In this document: in pieces, positions 44,305-54,100 of the stretch | Layout of the letters: each line of letters begins with the position of its first letter | Numbering within the stretch: position 1 is the stretch's first letter | Assembly: GCF_004122735.1 (NCBI RefSeq) | Contig: NZ_SDIF01000017.1 | Coordinates: 1 to 64,000, forward strand | DNA length: 64,000 bases | Origin: Streptomyces sioyaensis | GTDB taxonomy: Bacteria > Actinomycetota > Actinomycetes > Streptomycetales > Streptomycetaceae | Reading direction: 5' to 3' | Made by a program: the position numbers and the translations under genes | The notes under the pieces: generated by a model | The model's database searches: none | Seen by the model: the letters and a program-made list of their open reading frames with translations, nothing else | Told to the model about the DNA's origin: nothing

Positions 44305-45144
44305 TCAGGGACGTTCGCGGGCCTGCAGCACGCCCGCCACCGCAAAGCAGAGCGCGCCCGTGAGGGTCCCCCAGTTGGCGACGCCGACGTTCACGAGGCT
44401 GCCGGTCGCGGGCCGGCTGAAGGCCGCCAGCGCGGAGACCATGAAGAGCGCCGACCCCAGCTGATTGACCGCGACGATCCACCAGCCGAGGCTGCGCCGG
44501 TGGAAGCACGGCCGGCCGTGGCAGACCTCGATGACCGCCAGATGCCCCGAGACCAGGAACAGCACACAGCCGATCATGTCGGGGGTCCACACCAGCCGGT
44601 TCGTCTGCCGTGCCGTGAGCCCCTGCAGAAACGAATCCAGCAGATTGACGCCGAACACCAGCGTCCCCTGGAACAGCAGAAACGTACTCAGCCAGTCGAC
44701 CCGGCCGGGCTCGTAGCTCCACCACCGGAACGCGTGCGTGGTCAGCTCACCTGCCGTACCCTCCCGGCGCGGAGCATTGATGGTCTGGGCCAGTGAGGCA
44801 TAGCCGCCGAGGGTGAAGAAGACGCCGCCGATGAAGTAGACCGTGGCGCTCACGATCGGACCCGCGGTGCTGAACTGGGCGAGCGCCGCACCGGCGGCGA
44901 AGAGGAGCCCGCCGATCGTGAAGGAGCCCGCGGCCAGGCTGTTGAGCCTGCGCAGCCGTGCCAGGGCCGCGGAGTCGGCGCGCCGCTCACTGCTCTCGGC
45001 GGCACCGGTGGGCCGCACCGCGAGCGTCCCGCGCTTGCGGGCCGCCCGGGACTCCCAGACGGCGGTGCCGCCCTCCTCCAGGCGCCAGGTCAGCCGGGTG
45101 ATGAACGGTCCCGCACCCTCGGCGCGCTCCTCGGAATGCCCCAC
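44305..45144 (-). CDS. Polytopic membrane protein of unknown function
   Basis: This is a 279-residue protein. After a charged N-terminus (about 1-65, with FITRLTWRL and a Lys/Arg-rich stretch) come six to seven membrane helices from about residue 70. Loops hold RWWSYEPGRVDWLSTFLLFQG and CFHRRSLGWWIV, which look conserved. It resembles YrhK-domain-like membrane proteins in its WxST..F helices, but I am not certain. The start is the GTG at 45144. It is in line with the DUF7144/DUF2252 genes but separated by 98 bases. Confidence 0.65.
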   Translation of the reverse strand: MGHSEERAEGAGPFITRLTWRLEEGGTAVWESRAARKRGTLAVRPTGAAESSERRADSAALARLRRLNSLAAGSFTIGGLLFAAGAALAQFSTAGPIVSATVYFIGGVFFTLGGYASLAQTINAPRREGTAGELTTHAFRWWSYEPGRVDWLSTFLLFQGTLVFGVNLLDSFLQGLTARQTNRLVWTPDMIGCVLFLVSGHLAVIEVCHGRPCFHRRSLGWWIVAVNQLGSALFMVSALAAFSRPATGSLVNVGVANWGTLTGALCFAVAGVLQARERP

Positions 45145-45189
45145 CCGCCGAGACTAACCAGCCCGTGCGGGATTGCCGGTAGCGCCTCG

Positions 45190-45660
45190 TCAGGTCTTGT
45201 GCACCAGACGGGCCAGATGGGCCAGCGCGAGCTCATAGCCGTGGGCGCCCGCCCCGCAGATCACCGCGTCGGCGACCCCGGACACGTAGGAGAAGTGCCG
45301 GAACTCCTCCCGCCGGTGAATGTTCGACAGATGCACCTCGACGATCGGGACGTCCGCCGCGGCCAGTGCGTCGCGCAGGGCGACGGAGGTGTGGCTGTAG
45401 CCGGCCGGGTTGATCACGATCCCGCGGTGTGCGGTCCGTGCCTCCTGCACGGCGTCGATGAGGACGCCCTCGTGGTTGCTCTGTCGCAGGTCGGCCCGTA
45501 GTCCGTGTTCGGCGGCGGTGCGCCGGCACAGTGCCTCGATGTCGGCGAGGGTGTCCCGCCCGTAGATCTCGGGCTCACGCAGCCCGAGCAGATTGAGATT
45601 GGGCCCGTTGAGGACCAGGACGGGGACGGCGGAGGCCTGGTCGGCGTCCGGGTTCGGCAT
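45190..45660 (-). CDS. aroQ: Type II 3-dehydroquinate dehydratase
   Basis: This is a 156-residue enzyme of the shikimate pathway that removes water from 3-dehydroquinate. Key parts are all present: [17 protein letters not shown] with catalytic Arg and Tyr, [24 protein letters not shown] with the catalytic Asn region, and [19 protein letters not shown] with the catalytic His. It forms dodecamers in other bacteria. GGGAGAG precedes the ATG at 45660. It is not beside other aro genes, so it may be a second copy. Confidence 0.95.
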   Translation of the reverse strand: MPNPDADQASAVPVLVLNGPNLNLLGLREPEIYGRDTLADIEALCRRTAAEHGLRADLRQSNHEGVLIDAVQEARTAHRGIVINPAGYSHTSVALRDALAAADVPIVEVHLSNIHRREEFRHFSYVSGVADAVICGAGAHGYELALAHLARLVHKT

Positions 45661-45783
45661 GTTCTCTCCCGTGCAGAGGTGCGCGGTGCGCGCCCGGCGT
45701 CTGGATGAACCGGTGGGTTCATTGTGCGGGACGCCGCGACCACCCCGGCTCGCCGGTCGGCGCCCGGCGGCTCGGGAGCCGGT

Positions 45784-46083
45784 TCAGCGCGGGCCACTCC
45801 CGCTTTCCGGCCGTCCGGTCTGCCGGTCGGTGCCCGGCGCGGGCAGCGGATCGGGCGCGGGGCCGGGCTGCGGACCCGGCGTCGGCGGTGCCGGGTGCGG
45901 CGGGACCGGATCCGGTTCGGGACCCGGCACCGGCGGCGGTACCGGATCCGGGCCGGGGGCGGGAACCGGGCCGGGCGCCGGGCCCGGAGTGGGTCCCGGC
46001 GGGCCGGGGCCCGGGCCCGGGGTGGGCGGAACCGGGTCCGGACGGGGGGTGGCCGGCGTACCTGTGTGCGCTCGCACCGTCAT
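45784..46083 (-). CDS. Small proline/glycine-rich protein
   Basis: This is a 99-residue protein of which about half is Pro and Gly, in repeated PGPxPGPxP and PDPVPPP units. No known domain, signal peptide or membrane segment is present. The ATG at 46083 is chosen because GAGGAG stands right before it; the longer frame to 46251 has no such site. I do not recognise it. It shares style with the small protein at 50722-50925. Such a protein would be unfolded; the frame could also be chance, but the ribosome site argues for a gene. Confidence 0.5.
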   Translation of the reverse strand: MTVRAHTGTPATPRPDPVPPTPGPGPGPPGPTPGPAPGPVPAPGPDPVPPPVPGPEPDPVPPHPAPPTPGPQPGPAPDPLPAPGTDRQTGRPESGSGPR

Positions 46084-46322
46084 CTGCTCCTCACGTGTCG
46101 TTCCTGGGCGGACGGGCGCCGGGCGCTCGCTCCGCGCGGGCCTGCCGGTCTCCTTGCCGGTCCGGCGCCGCCCATGCGCCCAGCCGCGCACCGACCGCGT
46201 CCCTGCCCACTCTGCGGGGGCCCGCGGGCCCCCGCGACACAGGCGGTGCACGGACGCGCCACCGGACGTGCCACCCGGACGCGGGAGCGTAGCGGCGGCC
46301 CGGGCCGGGTACCCCCGCCCGC

Positions 46323-47285
46323 ATGAACGCCACGGACACGGACACCGGTACGGACAGGGACACCGGTACGGACACCGGCGCGGCCTCGGTGCGGGTGGGC
46401 CGCCGCACGGTGCACCTCCACCGGCCGGAGAAGGTGCTCTTCCCGGACGACGGGCTGACCAAGGCCGATGTCCTCGACTACTACCGCCGGGTGGCCGCGT
46501 CGATGGTCCCGCAGCTGCGCGGGCGCCCGCTGATGCTGGAGCGGCTCCCCGAGGGCCTGGGCGGCCCGCAGTTCATGCAGAAGGACACCCCGGGCCACTA
46601 CCCCGACTGGATCCGGCGGGCCGAGGTCGCCAAGGAGGGCGGCACCGTCACCCATACCGTCTGCGAGGACAAGGCGACCCTCCTCTTCCTCGCCGACCGG
46701 GCCTGCCTCACCTTCCACCGCTGGCTCGCGCGCGCCGAGCATCCCCTGCACCCGGACCGGCTGGTGTTCGACCTCGACCCGCCCGGACCGGACTTCGCCG
46801 CCGTACGGGAGGCCGCCCGGCGGCTGTGCGCGCTGCTCGACGAGCTCGGCCTGCCGGCCGCGTTGATGACCACGGGATCGAAGGGCCTGCACGTCATCGT
46901 GGCGCTGGACGGCAAGAGCGACGTCGACACGGTGCGGAGCTTCGCCCAGGACGTGACGCAGGTTCTGGCGGAGCGTCACCCGGACCGGCTGACCACCGCG
47001 GTCCGCAAGAAGTCCCGCGGCGACCGGCTCTACCTCGATGTGCAGCGCAACGCCTACGCGCAGACGGCCGTCGCCCCCTGGTCGCTGCGGCCGAAGCCGG
47101 GTGCCCCGGTGGCCACGCCGATCGGCCGCGACCAGCTCGACGAGCGCGGACTCACCCCGCAGCGCTGGTCGTTGCGGGATGTCGCGGGCGTCCTGGAGCA
47201 GGCGGCCGCCCGGCCGTGGTCCGGGGTGCCGGCCCGTGGACGGTCGCTGCGTACGGCGCGCAGGCGGCTCGACGCGCTGCGCTGA
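46323..47285 (+). CDS. ligD: Stand-alone LigD-type polymerase/primase (NHEJ)
   Basis: This is a 320-residue polymerase domain of the LigD/archaeo-eukaryotic primase kind. Catalytic aspartates are Asp150 and Asp152 in VFDLDPP, and TTGSKGLHVIV near residue 185 supplies the nucleotide-binding His. FHRWLARAEH and ATPIGRDQLDE are also typical. With Ku it would fill gaps at broken DNA ends. It has no ligase or nuclease domain, so a separate ligase is needed. The N-terminal 20 residues are a TDTGTDRD repeat. There is no clear ribosome site at the ATG. Confidence 0.9.
   Translation: MNATDTDTGTDRDTGTDTGAASVRVGRRTVHLHRPEKVLFPDDGLTKADVLDYYRRVAASMVPQLRGRPLMLERLPEGLGGPQFMQKDTPGHYPDWIRRAEVAKEGGTVTHTVCEDKATLLFLADRACLTFHRWLARAEHPLHPDRLVFDLDPPGPDFAAVREAARRLCALLDELGLPAALMTTGSKGLHVIVALDGKSDVDTVRSFAQDVTQVLAERHPDRLTTAVRKKSRGDRLYLDVQRNAYAQTAVAPWSLRPKPGAPVATPIGRDQLDERGLTPQRWSLRDVAGVLEQAAARPWSGVPARGRSLRTARRRLDALR
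46341..46374 (+). repeat. 18-bp direct repeat in the start of the LigD-type gene
   Basis: GACACCGGTACGGACA occurs at 46341-46356 and 46359-46374, with partial copies on both sides. It encodes the Thr/Asp-rich N-terminal tail. Confidence 0.8.
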
Positions 47286-47287
47286 GC

Positions 47288-47303
47288 CCCCGCCGCGGCG
47301 GGG
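47288..47303 (+). terminator. Candidate terminator after the LigD-type gene
   Basis: CCCCGCCGCGGCGGGG is a perfect 16-base palindrome that starts 3 bases after the stop codon. It has no T-run. Confidence 0.4.
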
Positions 47304-47477
47304 CCCGGCCCGGCCGCCCGTACGGTGCGGCATGTCCTTGCGCCCCCTGGCCCAACGGCCGTTTCCCGTGCGGCCGACCGGGGAGGGTGACCGCGGACGA
47401 ACCGACCCGAGCAACGGAGGACATGGCGTGGCAGGCACTCTCCCCCTCGCCCCCGGGTGCCCGTACGGGACCGCGGC

Positions 47478-48137
47478 ATGAGCCCCCTCGGCGGGCAGCG
47501 GGCCCTGGCGCACGCCCTGCTGGAGCGGCACGGCGAGACCTTCGCGGCACAGAGCGGGATCCGCATGGGCAACACCCCGCAGCCGCTGTACCAGGTGCTG
47601 GTGCTGGCCGGGCTGCTCAGCGCGCGCATCCGTGCGTCCGTGGCGGTGGCGGCCGCCCGTGCCCTGTTCGACGCGGGGCTGCGCACCCCGCGGCGGATGG
47701 CCGGGGCGACCTGGCAACAGCGGGTCGACGCGCTGGGGAAGGGCGGCTACCGGCGCTACGACGAGCGCACCGCCACCCAGCTCGGCGACGGTGCCATGCT
47801 GCTGCTGGACACCTACGGCGGCGATCTGCGGCGGATGCGGGAGGCGGCCGACGGCGACGCCACCGCGCTGCGCCGGGCCCTGCAGGAGATCCCGGGGATG
47901 GGGCCCGCGGGCTCCCACATCTTTCTGCGCGAGGTGCAGGGCGTCTGGCCCGAATTCGCCCCGTACCTCGATGCCAAGGCCGTCCAGGGCGCGGAGCGGC
48001 TGGGCCTGCCGGGCGACAGCCGGCAGCTGGCGCGGCTGGTCGGGCCGGACCGCACCGCCGCGTTCGCCTCCGGGCTGGTGCGCGCCGCGCTGGACCGGTC
48101 CGTCGTCGAGGACGTACGGACGGCCGCCGGCGCCTGA
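47478..48137 (+). CDS. Endonuclease III-like HhH DNA-repair protein
   Basis: This is a 219-residue helical protein. The helix-hairpin-helix lies at about 130-150, EIPGMGPAGSHIFLREV, and an aspartate follows in FAPYLDAKAV, as in the HhH-GPD base-excision glycosylases. The N-terminal part (QPLYQVLVLAGLLSARI) fits the six-helix barrel. I see no Cys cluster for an iron-sulphur site. It may remove damaged bases, and stands next to an NHEJ polymerase. The ATG at 47478 is preferred over 47457 because it is nearer to family starts; no clear ribosome site is seen. Confidence 0.75.
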   Translation: MSPLGGQRALAHALLERHGETFAAQSGIRMGNTPQPLYQVLVLAGLLSARIRASVAVAAARALFDAGLRTPRRMAGATWQQRVDALGKGGYRRYDERTATQLGDGAMLLLDTYGGDLRRMREAADGDATALRRALQEIPGMGPAGSHIFLREVQGVWPEFAPYLDAKAVQGAERLGLPGDSRQLARLVGPDRTAAFASGLVRAALDRSVVEDVRTAAGA

Positions 48138-48154
48138 CCCGGCGGGCGTCCGGC

Positions 48155-50581
48155 TCAGCCGCTCCAGGTCCAGTCCGCGACCTCCGGCAGATCGGTGCCG
48201 TACTCCCGGATCCAGGCGTGATGACGGGTACGGGCGTCGGCCATCTCCTGCCGGAGCGCGACGGCGCGCACCCCGAGGCCGGGCACCCGGTCGACGACGT
48301 CCATCACCAGTCGGAACCGGTCGAGATCATTGCGGACGACCATGTCGAAGGGCGTGGTGGTGGTGCCCTCCTCCTTGTAGCCGCGGACATGCAGATTCTC
48401 GTGGCCCGCGCGGCGGTAGCCGAGCCGGTGGATCAGCCACGGGTAGCCGTGGTAGGCGAAGACGACCGGCTTGTCGCGGGTGAAGAGGGCGTCGTACTCG
48501 GGGTCCGGCATGCCGTGCGGATGCTCCTCCGGCGTCAGCAGCCGCGCCATGTCGACGACGTTGACCACCCGCACCGCCAGCTCCGGCAGTTGCCGGCGCA
48601 GCAGATCCGCCGCCGCCAGGGTCTCCTGCGTGGGCACGTCCCCCGCGCAGGCCAGCACGACATCGGGGTCGCGGCTGCCGTCCTCGGTGCCCGCCCACGC
48701 CCAGGCGCCGGCGCCGCGCGCACAGTGGGCGCGGGCCTCGTCGAGGGTGAGCCAGTCGAAGCTCGGCTGCTTGCCGGCCACCACCACATTGACGTAGTCG
48801 CGGCTGCGCAGCACATGGTCGGCCACCGCGAGCAGGGTGTTGGCGTCCGGCGGCAGATAGACCCGGACCACCTCCGGGCTCTTGTTGAGGACGTGGTCGA
48901 CGAAGCCCGGGTCCTGGTGCGAGAAGCCGTTGTGGTCCTGCCGCCAGACGTGTGAGGTGAGCAGGTAGTTCAGCGAGGCGACGGGGCGCCGCCAGGGCAG
49001 CCGGCGGGCCGTCCGCAGCCACTTGATGTGCTGATTGACCATCGAGTCGACGATGTGCGCGAACGCCTCGTAGCTGGAGAAGAGCCCGTGCCGGCCGGTG
49101 AGGAGGTAGCCCTCCAGCCACCCCTGGCACAGGTGCTCGGAGAGCACCTCCATGACCCGCCCGTCGCGGGCGAGATGCTCATCGGTGCCGAGGAGCTCGC
49201 CCTGCCAGGCCTTGCCGGTGGCCTCGTAGAGGGCCTCCAGCCGGTTCGACGCGGTCTCGTCGGCGCCCACGACCCGGAAGTCACGGCGCTCGGCCGTGGC
49301 CTCCATGACCGCTTCGAGCAGCCCGCCCAGTACCCGGGTCGGCTCGTGCAGCGCACCGCCGCGCTTGTCGACCTCCACCGCGAAGCGCTCCAGCGGCGGC
49401 AGGGGCAGCTCCCGCAGCAGCAGACCGCCGTTGGCGTGCGGCGAGGCACCCAGCCGGCGAGGCCCCTCCGGCACGCAGGCCAGCACCTCGGGGCGCGGCC
49501 GCCCCTCGGCGTCGAACAACTCCTCCGGCCGGTACGAGCTCAGCCAGTCCTGGAGCTGGCGCAGATGCCCGGCGTTGTCGCGTACGCCGGGCAGCGGGAC
49601 CTGGTGGGCGCGCCAGGTGCCTTCGACGGGCTGCCCGTCGACCTCGCGCGGACCGGTCCAGCCCTTGGGGGTGCGCAGCACGATCATGGGCCAGCGGGGG
49701 CGCTCCGTGGCCCCCTCGGTGCGGGCCCGGCGCTGGATGGCGGCGATGCGGTCCAGCGCGTGGTCCATCGCGGCGGCCAGCGCCTGGTGGACCGCCGCCG
49801 GGTCGTCGCCGGTGACGTGGAGCGGCTCGTGACCGTAGCCGCGCAGCAGTGCGTCCAGCTCGTCCTGCGGGATCCGGGCGAGCACCGCCGGATTGGCGAT
49901 CTTGTAGCCGTTGAGGTGCAGGACCGGCAGCACCGCGCCGTCGTGCACCGGGTCCAGGAACTTCGTGGCGTGCCAGGACGCGGCGAGCGGCCCGGTCTCC
50001 GCCTCGCCGTCGCCGACCACACAGGCGACCAACAGCTCCGGGTTGTCGAACGCCGCGCCATAGGCATGGGTGAGGGAGTAGCCGAGCTCGCCGCCCTCGT
50101 GGATCGAGCCCGGGGTCTCCGGGGCGACGTGGCTGGGGATGCCGCCGGGGAACGAGAACTGCCGGAACAGCCGGGCCATGCCCGCCTCGTCCCGGGGGAC
50201 GTCGGGGTAGGTCTCGGAGTACGTGCCGTCCAGCCAGGAATTGGCCACCACGGCGGGGCCGCCGTGCCCCGGCCCCCATACGCACAGGGCGTCCAGCGCG
50301 CGGGCCTTGATGACGCGGTTGAGATGGGTGTGCACCAGGTTGAGGCCGGGCGAGGTGCCCCAGTGGCCCAGCAGCCGCGGCTTGACGTGCTCGGGGCGCA
50401 GCGGGACGGTCAGCAGCGGATTGGCCATCAGATAGATCTGCCCGGCGGACAGGTAGTTGGCGGCCCGCCAGTGGGCGTCGAGGGCGCGCAGCTCGTCGGC
50501 GCCGAGGGGGCCCGGCGCCGCTGCCGTGTTTGCCGCGTGGTCCGGGGTGCGGGCGTGGTCCGCTTGGTCCGCGTGGGGCAT
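48155..50581 (-). CDS. xfp: Phosphoketolase
   Basis: This is an 808-residue thiamine-diphosphate enzyme. It splits xylulose 5-phosphate, and often fructose 6-phosphate, with phosphate to acetyl phosphate and a smaller sugar phosphate. N-terminal YLSAGQIYL, the GHGGPA active-site loop, [22 protein letters not shown] binding the cofactor and the C-terminal [15 protein letters not shown] are all intact. The length is normal for the family. The ATG at 50581, with GAGGAG at eight bases, is taken over the ATG at 50587 that would touch the ribosome site. No acetate kinase is adjacent in the window. Confidence 0.93.
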   Translation of the reverse strand: MPHADQADHARTPDHAANTAAAPGPLGADELRALDAHWRAANYLSAGQIYLMANPLLTVPLRPEHVKPRLLGHWGTSPGLNLVHTHLNRVIKARALDALCVWGPGHGGPAVVANSWLDGTYSETYPDVPRDEAGMARLFRQFSFPGGIPSHVAPETPGSIHEGGELGYSLTHAYGAAFDNPELLVACVVGDGEAETGPLAASWHATKFLDPVHDGAVLPVLHLNGYKIANPAVLARIPQDELDALLRGYGHEPLHVTGDDPAAVHQALAAAMDHALDRIAAIQRRARTEGATERPRWPMIVLRTPKGWTGPREVDGQPVEGTWRAHQVPLPGVRDNAGHLRQLQDWLSSYRPEELFDAEGRPRPEVLACVPEGPRRLGASPHANGGLLLRELPLPPLERFAVEVDKRGGALHEPTRVLGGLLEAVMEATAERRDFRVVGADETASNRLEALYEATGKAWQGELLGTDEHLARDGRVMEVLSEHLCQGWLEGYLLTGRHGLFSSYEAFAHIVDSMVNQHIKWLRTARRLPWRRPVASLNYLLTSHVWRQDHNGFSHQDPGFVDHVLNKSPEVVRVYLPPDANTLLAVADHVLRSRDYVNVVVAGKQPSFDWLTLDEARAHCARGAGAWAWAGTEDGSRDPDVVLACAGDVPTQETLAAADLLRRQLPELAVRVVNVVDMARLLTPEEHPHGMPDPEYDALFTRDKPVVFAYHGYPWLIHRLGYRRAGHENLHVRGYKEEGTTTTPFDMVVRNDLDRFRLVMDVVDRVPGLGVRAVALRQEMADARTRHHAWIREYGTDLPEVADWTWSG

Positions 50582-50721
50582 CCTCATCTCCTCACCGAGG
50601 TGGCGTGCAAGGGGCGTTCACCGGCGGAACCGTCCGGGTACCCACGCGACGGGCACGTCATGGCCGGGCACCGCGACCTGCCCGCTCCGGCCTGCGGTGC
50701 GGGCAACCGGAGGACGGTGGT

Positions 50722-50925
50722 TCAGTCGGGTGGCTCGGGGGCCGGGTGGTCGCCCGGGACCGCGCCGGGCTCTTCGGGTGCGGGGCCCGGCTCGTCGGGT
50801 TCCGGTGCGGGTTCCGGTTCCGCCGGGACCGGGTCCCGCGGCACCGGCTCCGGCTCGCTCGGCACGGCATCGGGCCGCCTGGGCTCCGGTTCGGTGGTCA
50901 GGGCGGCAGCGGTCATCAGGGTCAT
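50722..50925 (-). CDS. Small proline/glutamate-rich protein
   Basis: This is a 67-residue protein. After MTLMTAAALTT comes a long run of PEPEPxR and PAPEPDEP units. It has no domain that I recognise, no signal peptide and no membrane helix. The ATG at 50925 has GGAGAGG upstream, strong for such a small frame. It lies upstream of the phosphoketolase gene on the same strand, 140 bases away. It resembles in style the protein at 45784-46083. It could instead be a chance frame in GC-rich DNA. Confidence 0.5.
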   Translation of the reverse strand: MTLMTAAALTTEPEPRRPDAVPSEPEPVPRDPVPAEPEPAPEPDEPGPAPEEPGAVPGDHPAPEPPD

Positions 50926-51126
50926 GTTCCTCTCCTTCCTCACCATGGTCCGTCCGATGCCCGGCGTCGGCCCGTTCAGGAGGAACGGGGGAGCGGGGGA
51001 CAACGGCTGGACGACGGGCCGGGCTCAGGTGGGAAGGGAGGCGCCCGCGACGGCGGACACGCGTCCGGCCGGACGAACCGAGGTCCCGAGGGCCTGACCC
51101 ACCGGACAGGCCCGAGGGCGGTGCCC

Positions 51127-54100
51127 TCAGTACACGTCGCGGACGTAGCGCTTGTCGGCGGCGAGCTGTTTCACATAGCCCGCGGCCGCCTCCTGCGTCA
51201 GGCCGCCGTGCCCGACGGCGATGTCCCGCAGTGCACGGTCCACGTCCTTGGCCATCCGGGACGCGTCACCGCACACATAGAAGTGGGCGCCGTCCTGGAG
51301 CCAGGACCACAGGTGGGCGCCGTGCTCGCGCATCCGGTCCTGGACGTAGATCTTGGCGCGCTGATCGCGGGAGAAGGCGGTGTCCAGCCGGGTGAGCAGC
51401 CCGTCCTGGCACAGCCGGCCGAGGGCGTCCTCGTGGTAGAAGTCGGTGGCGCGGCGCTGCTCACCGAAGAAGAGCCAGTTGGGGGCGCGGTGGCCGCGGG
51501 CGCGCCGCTCGTCGAGGAAGCCGAGGAAGGGCGCGACGCCGGTGCCGGGGCCCACCATCACCATCGGGGTCGCCGGATCGGCCGGCGGACGGAACTGGGG
51601 GGTGCGCCGGACGAACACCGGCACCGGGCTGTCCTGCCCGGCATCGGCCAGAAAGGTGGAGGCCACGCCCTTGCGCGGGCGGCCCTGACGGTTCTCGTAG
51701 CGGACCACGGAGACCGTCAGACGCAGCAGCGCGGGGTCGGTCAGCGGGCTCGACGAGATGGAGTACAGCCGGGGCTGCAGACGGGGGAGGAGGTCCGCCC
51801 AGTCCGCCGCACCGGCCTGTACCGGGTACTCGGCGAGGACGTCGACGGCCTGCCGGCTCCAGGTCCACTGGGCCAGCTCACCCCGGTTGTCGGGCCGCAG
51901 CAGCTTCTTCAGGACCCGGTCACCGGTGCGTTCGGCGACGAGGCGCAGCAGAGCGGGGGTGATCCGGGTGATGTCCAGGTGGCGGTGGAGCGCCTCGCCC
52001 AGCGGCACCGCGCCCGGGCCCGGGAGGTCGACGATGGCGGCGGGATCGGCACCGGTGACCGCCAGCCACTCCGCGACGAGCTCCGGGCAGTTCTGCGGCA
52101 GCACCCCGAGCGCGTCGCCCGCCTCGTAGTCCAGCGGGGTGCCGTCGTCGTCACGGGTGTCGAAGGTGAACTCCCGCACCTCCTTGGTGGCCCCGTCCCG
52201 GCTCAGCAGCTGGTTGCCGACGAGGCGGGCGGTGACCGGCGCGGCCTTGGCGGGCCCGGTGGCGGACGGAGCCGCGGGGGCCGCGGGGGCCGGGGCGGCC
52301 GCCGGCCTTCCGGTACCCCCGGGTTTCCCGGCACCGCCGGGCTCCGCGGCGTCGGCCGGCCCCGGGTCGTCCGTCAGGACCGTGAGCACCTGGTCGAGCC
52401 ACTGCCCGGCCGGCGCTTCGTAGTCCGGTTCGCAGTCGGTCCGCGGCACCATCCGCACCGCGCCGAGCTCGGCGAGACGGGCGTCGAGCCGGCGGCCGTG
52501 GCCGCAGAAGTCGTCGTACGAGGAATCGCCCAGTGCGAGCACCGAGTAGCGCACGCCCTCCAGCCGCGGGGTGTCCGGCGCGTTGAGGGTCTCCCAGAAG
52601 TCCGATCCGTTGTCGGGGGCGTCGCCGTCACCGAAGGTGCTGGTGACGATGAGCAGATCGGCGCCGTCCGGCAGGGTGGCCGGTGCGGTGTCCGCCATGC
52701 TCAGCAGGGTCGCCTGCCGGCCGCTGCCGTTGAGCCGGCGGGCGGTGTCGGCGGCGACCTCCTCCGCGTTGCCGGTCTGCGAGGCCCACAGGACGACGAG
52801 CGTCCGGGCCGGCGCGTCCCCGGCCGGCGCGGCGGGGGCGTCGGCCGCGGCGGTCCGCGGCCGGACCTCGGGTATGCGGGAGAACATCCCGGCCAGCACG
52901 CCGTTGACCCACAGCGCGGTGTCCGGGCTGAACGGCGCCTCGGCCGGCAGCACCGGGGTGCCGACGGCGGACCCGGAGTCCAGCCCGGCGAGGAAGCCGG
53001 ACAGATAGCGGCGCTCGTGCGCGGCCAGCACCGGCGGCGCGGGCTCGGCGAGCTGGAACACCCCGGCCAGCGCCGCCACCGGCACCCGCCCACCGGGGCC
53101 CGGGCCCGCGTCCGCCGCGGCCGTCCCGTCCGTGTGTGCCGCCGTCCCCGGCGCGGGCCCCGGCTCTCCCGCGACCTTGGCCAGGGACACCGCGCACGCC
53201 TTGAACTCGGGCTGGAAGGAGATCGGATCGACCGCGTCATGGGTCACCGCGTTGACGCTGAGGTACTCGCCGAACAGATCGTTCCAGTGGAACGGCGCGA
53301 AGCAGTTGCCGGGCCGCACCCGGTCGGTCGGCACCGCGGGCAGCACCGCCCGGCCGCGCCGTGAGGCGACCTCCACCTTGTCGCCCTCCGCCAGCCCCAG
53401 CGCCTGGGCGTCCTGGGGGTGGATCTCCACGAAGGGGCCGGGGCTGAGCTTGTTCAGCTTGGCGACCGTGCCGGTCTTGGTGAGGGTGTGCCACTGGTGC
53501 TGCAGCCGGCCGGTGTTGAGGACGAACGGGAAGTCGTCGTCGGGCAGTTCGGCGGCCGGGAGATGCGGACGGGCGAAGAACACGGCCCGGCCGGACGCGG
53601 TGGGGAAGGTCAGCCGGGGCCGGGTGCCGTCCGGCCGCTCGTCCAGGGACTGGCTGACGCCGTCGTTGAGGTAGCGCACCGGGTTGCGGGCGGGCCCGTC
53701 GGCGGTGGCGCAGGGCCACTGCACGGGCGTCTCCCGCAGCCGCTCGTAGGACACTCCGCGCAGGTCATAGCCCGTCTGCGGGTTCCAGGCGCGCTTGATC
53801 TCCTCGAATATCTCCTCGGCGCCGCGGTAGCTGAAGGCGTCCTCGAACCCCATCTCGCAGGCGACCTCGGCGATGATCCGCCAGTCCGGCCAGGCCTCGC
53901 CCGGTGCGTCGGCGGCCTGCCGCACCAGCGTCAGCGTGCGCTCCGAGTTGACCATCACGCCCTCGGACTCGGACCACATGGCGGCGGGCAGCACCACATC
54001 GGCGTACGCGGTGGTCTCGGTCTCCGCGAAGACGTCCTGCGCGAGGACGAACTCCGCGGCCTCCAGCCCCTCGATGACCGTGCGGCGGTTGGCGACCGAG

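Noticed and set aside
45593..48955. A 1120-codon open frame on the plus strand
   Set aside because: It runs across aroQ, the proline-rich gene, ligD, the HhH gene and the end of phosphoketolase in the wrong frame or strand. It is open only because stop codons are rare in GC-rich DNA, and its translation is Arg/Pro/Gly-rich with no domain.
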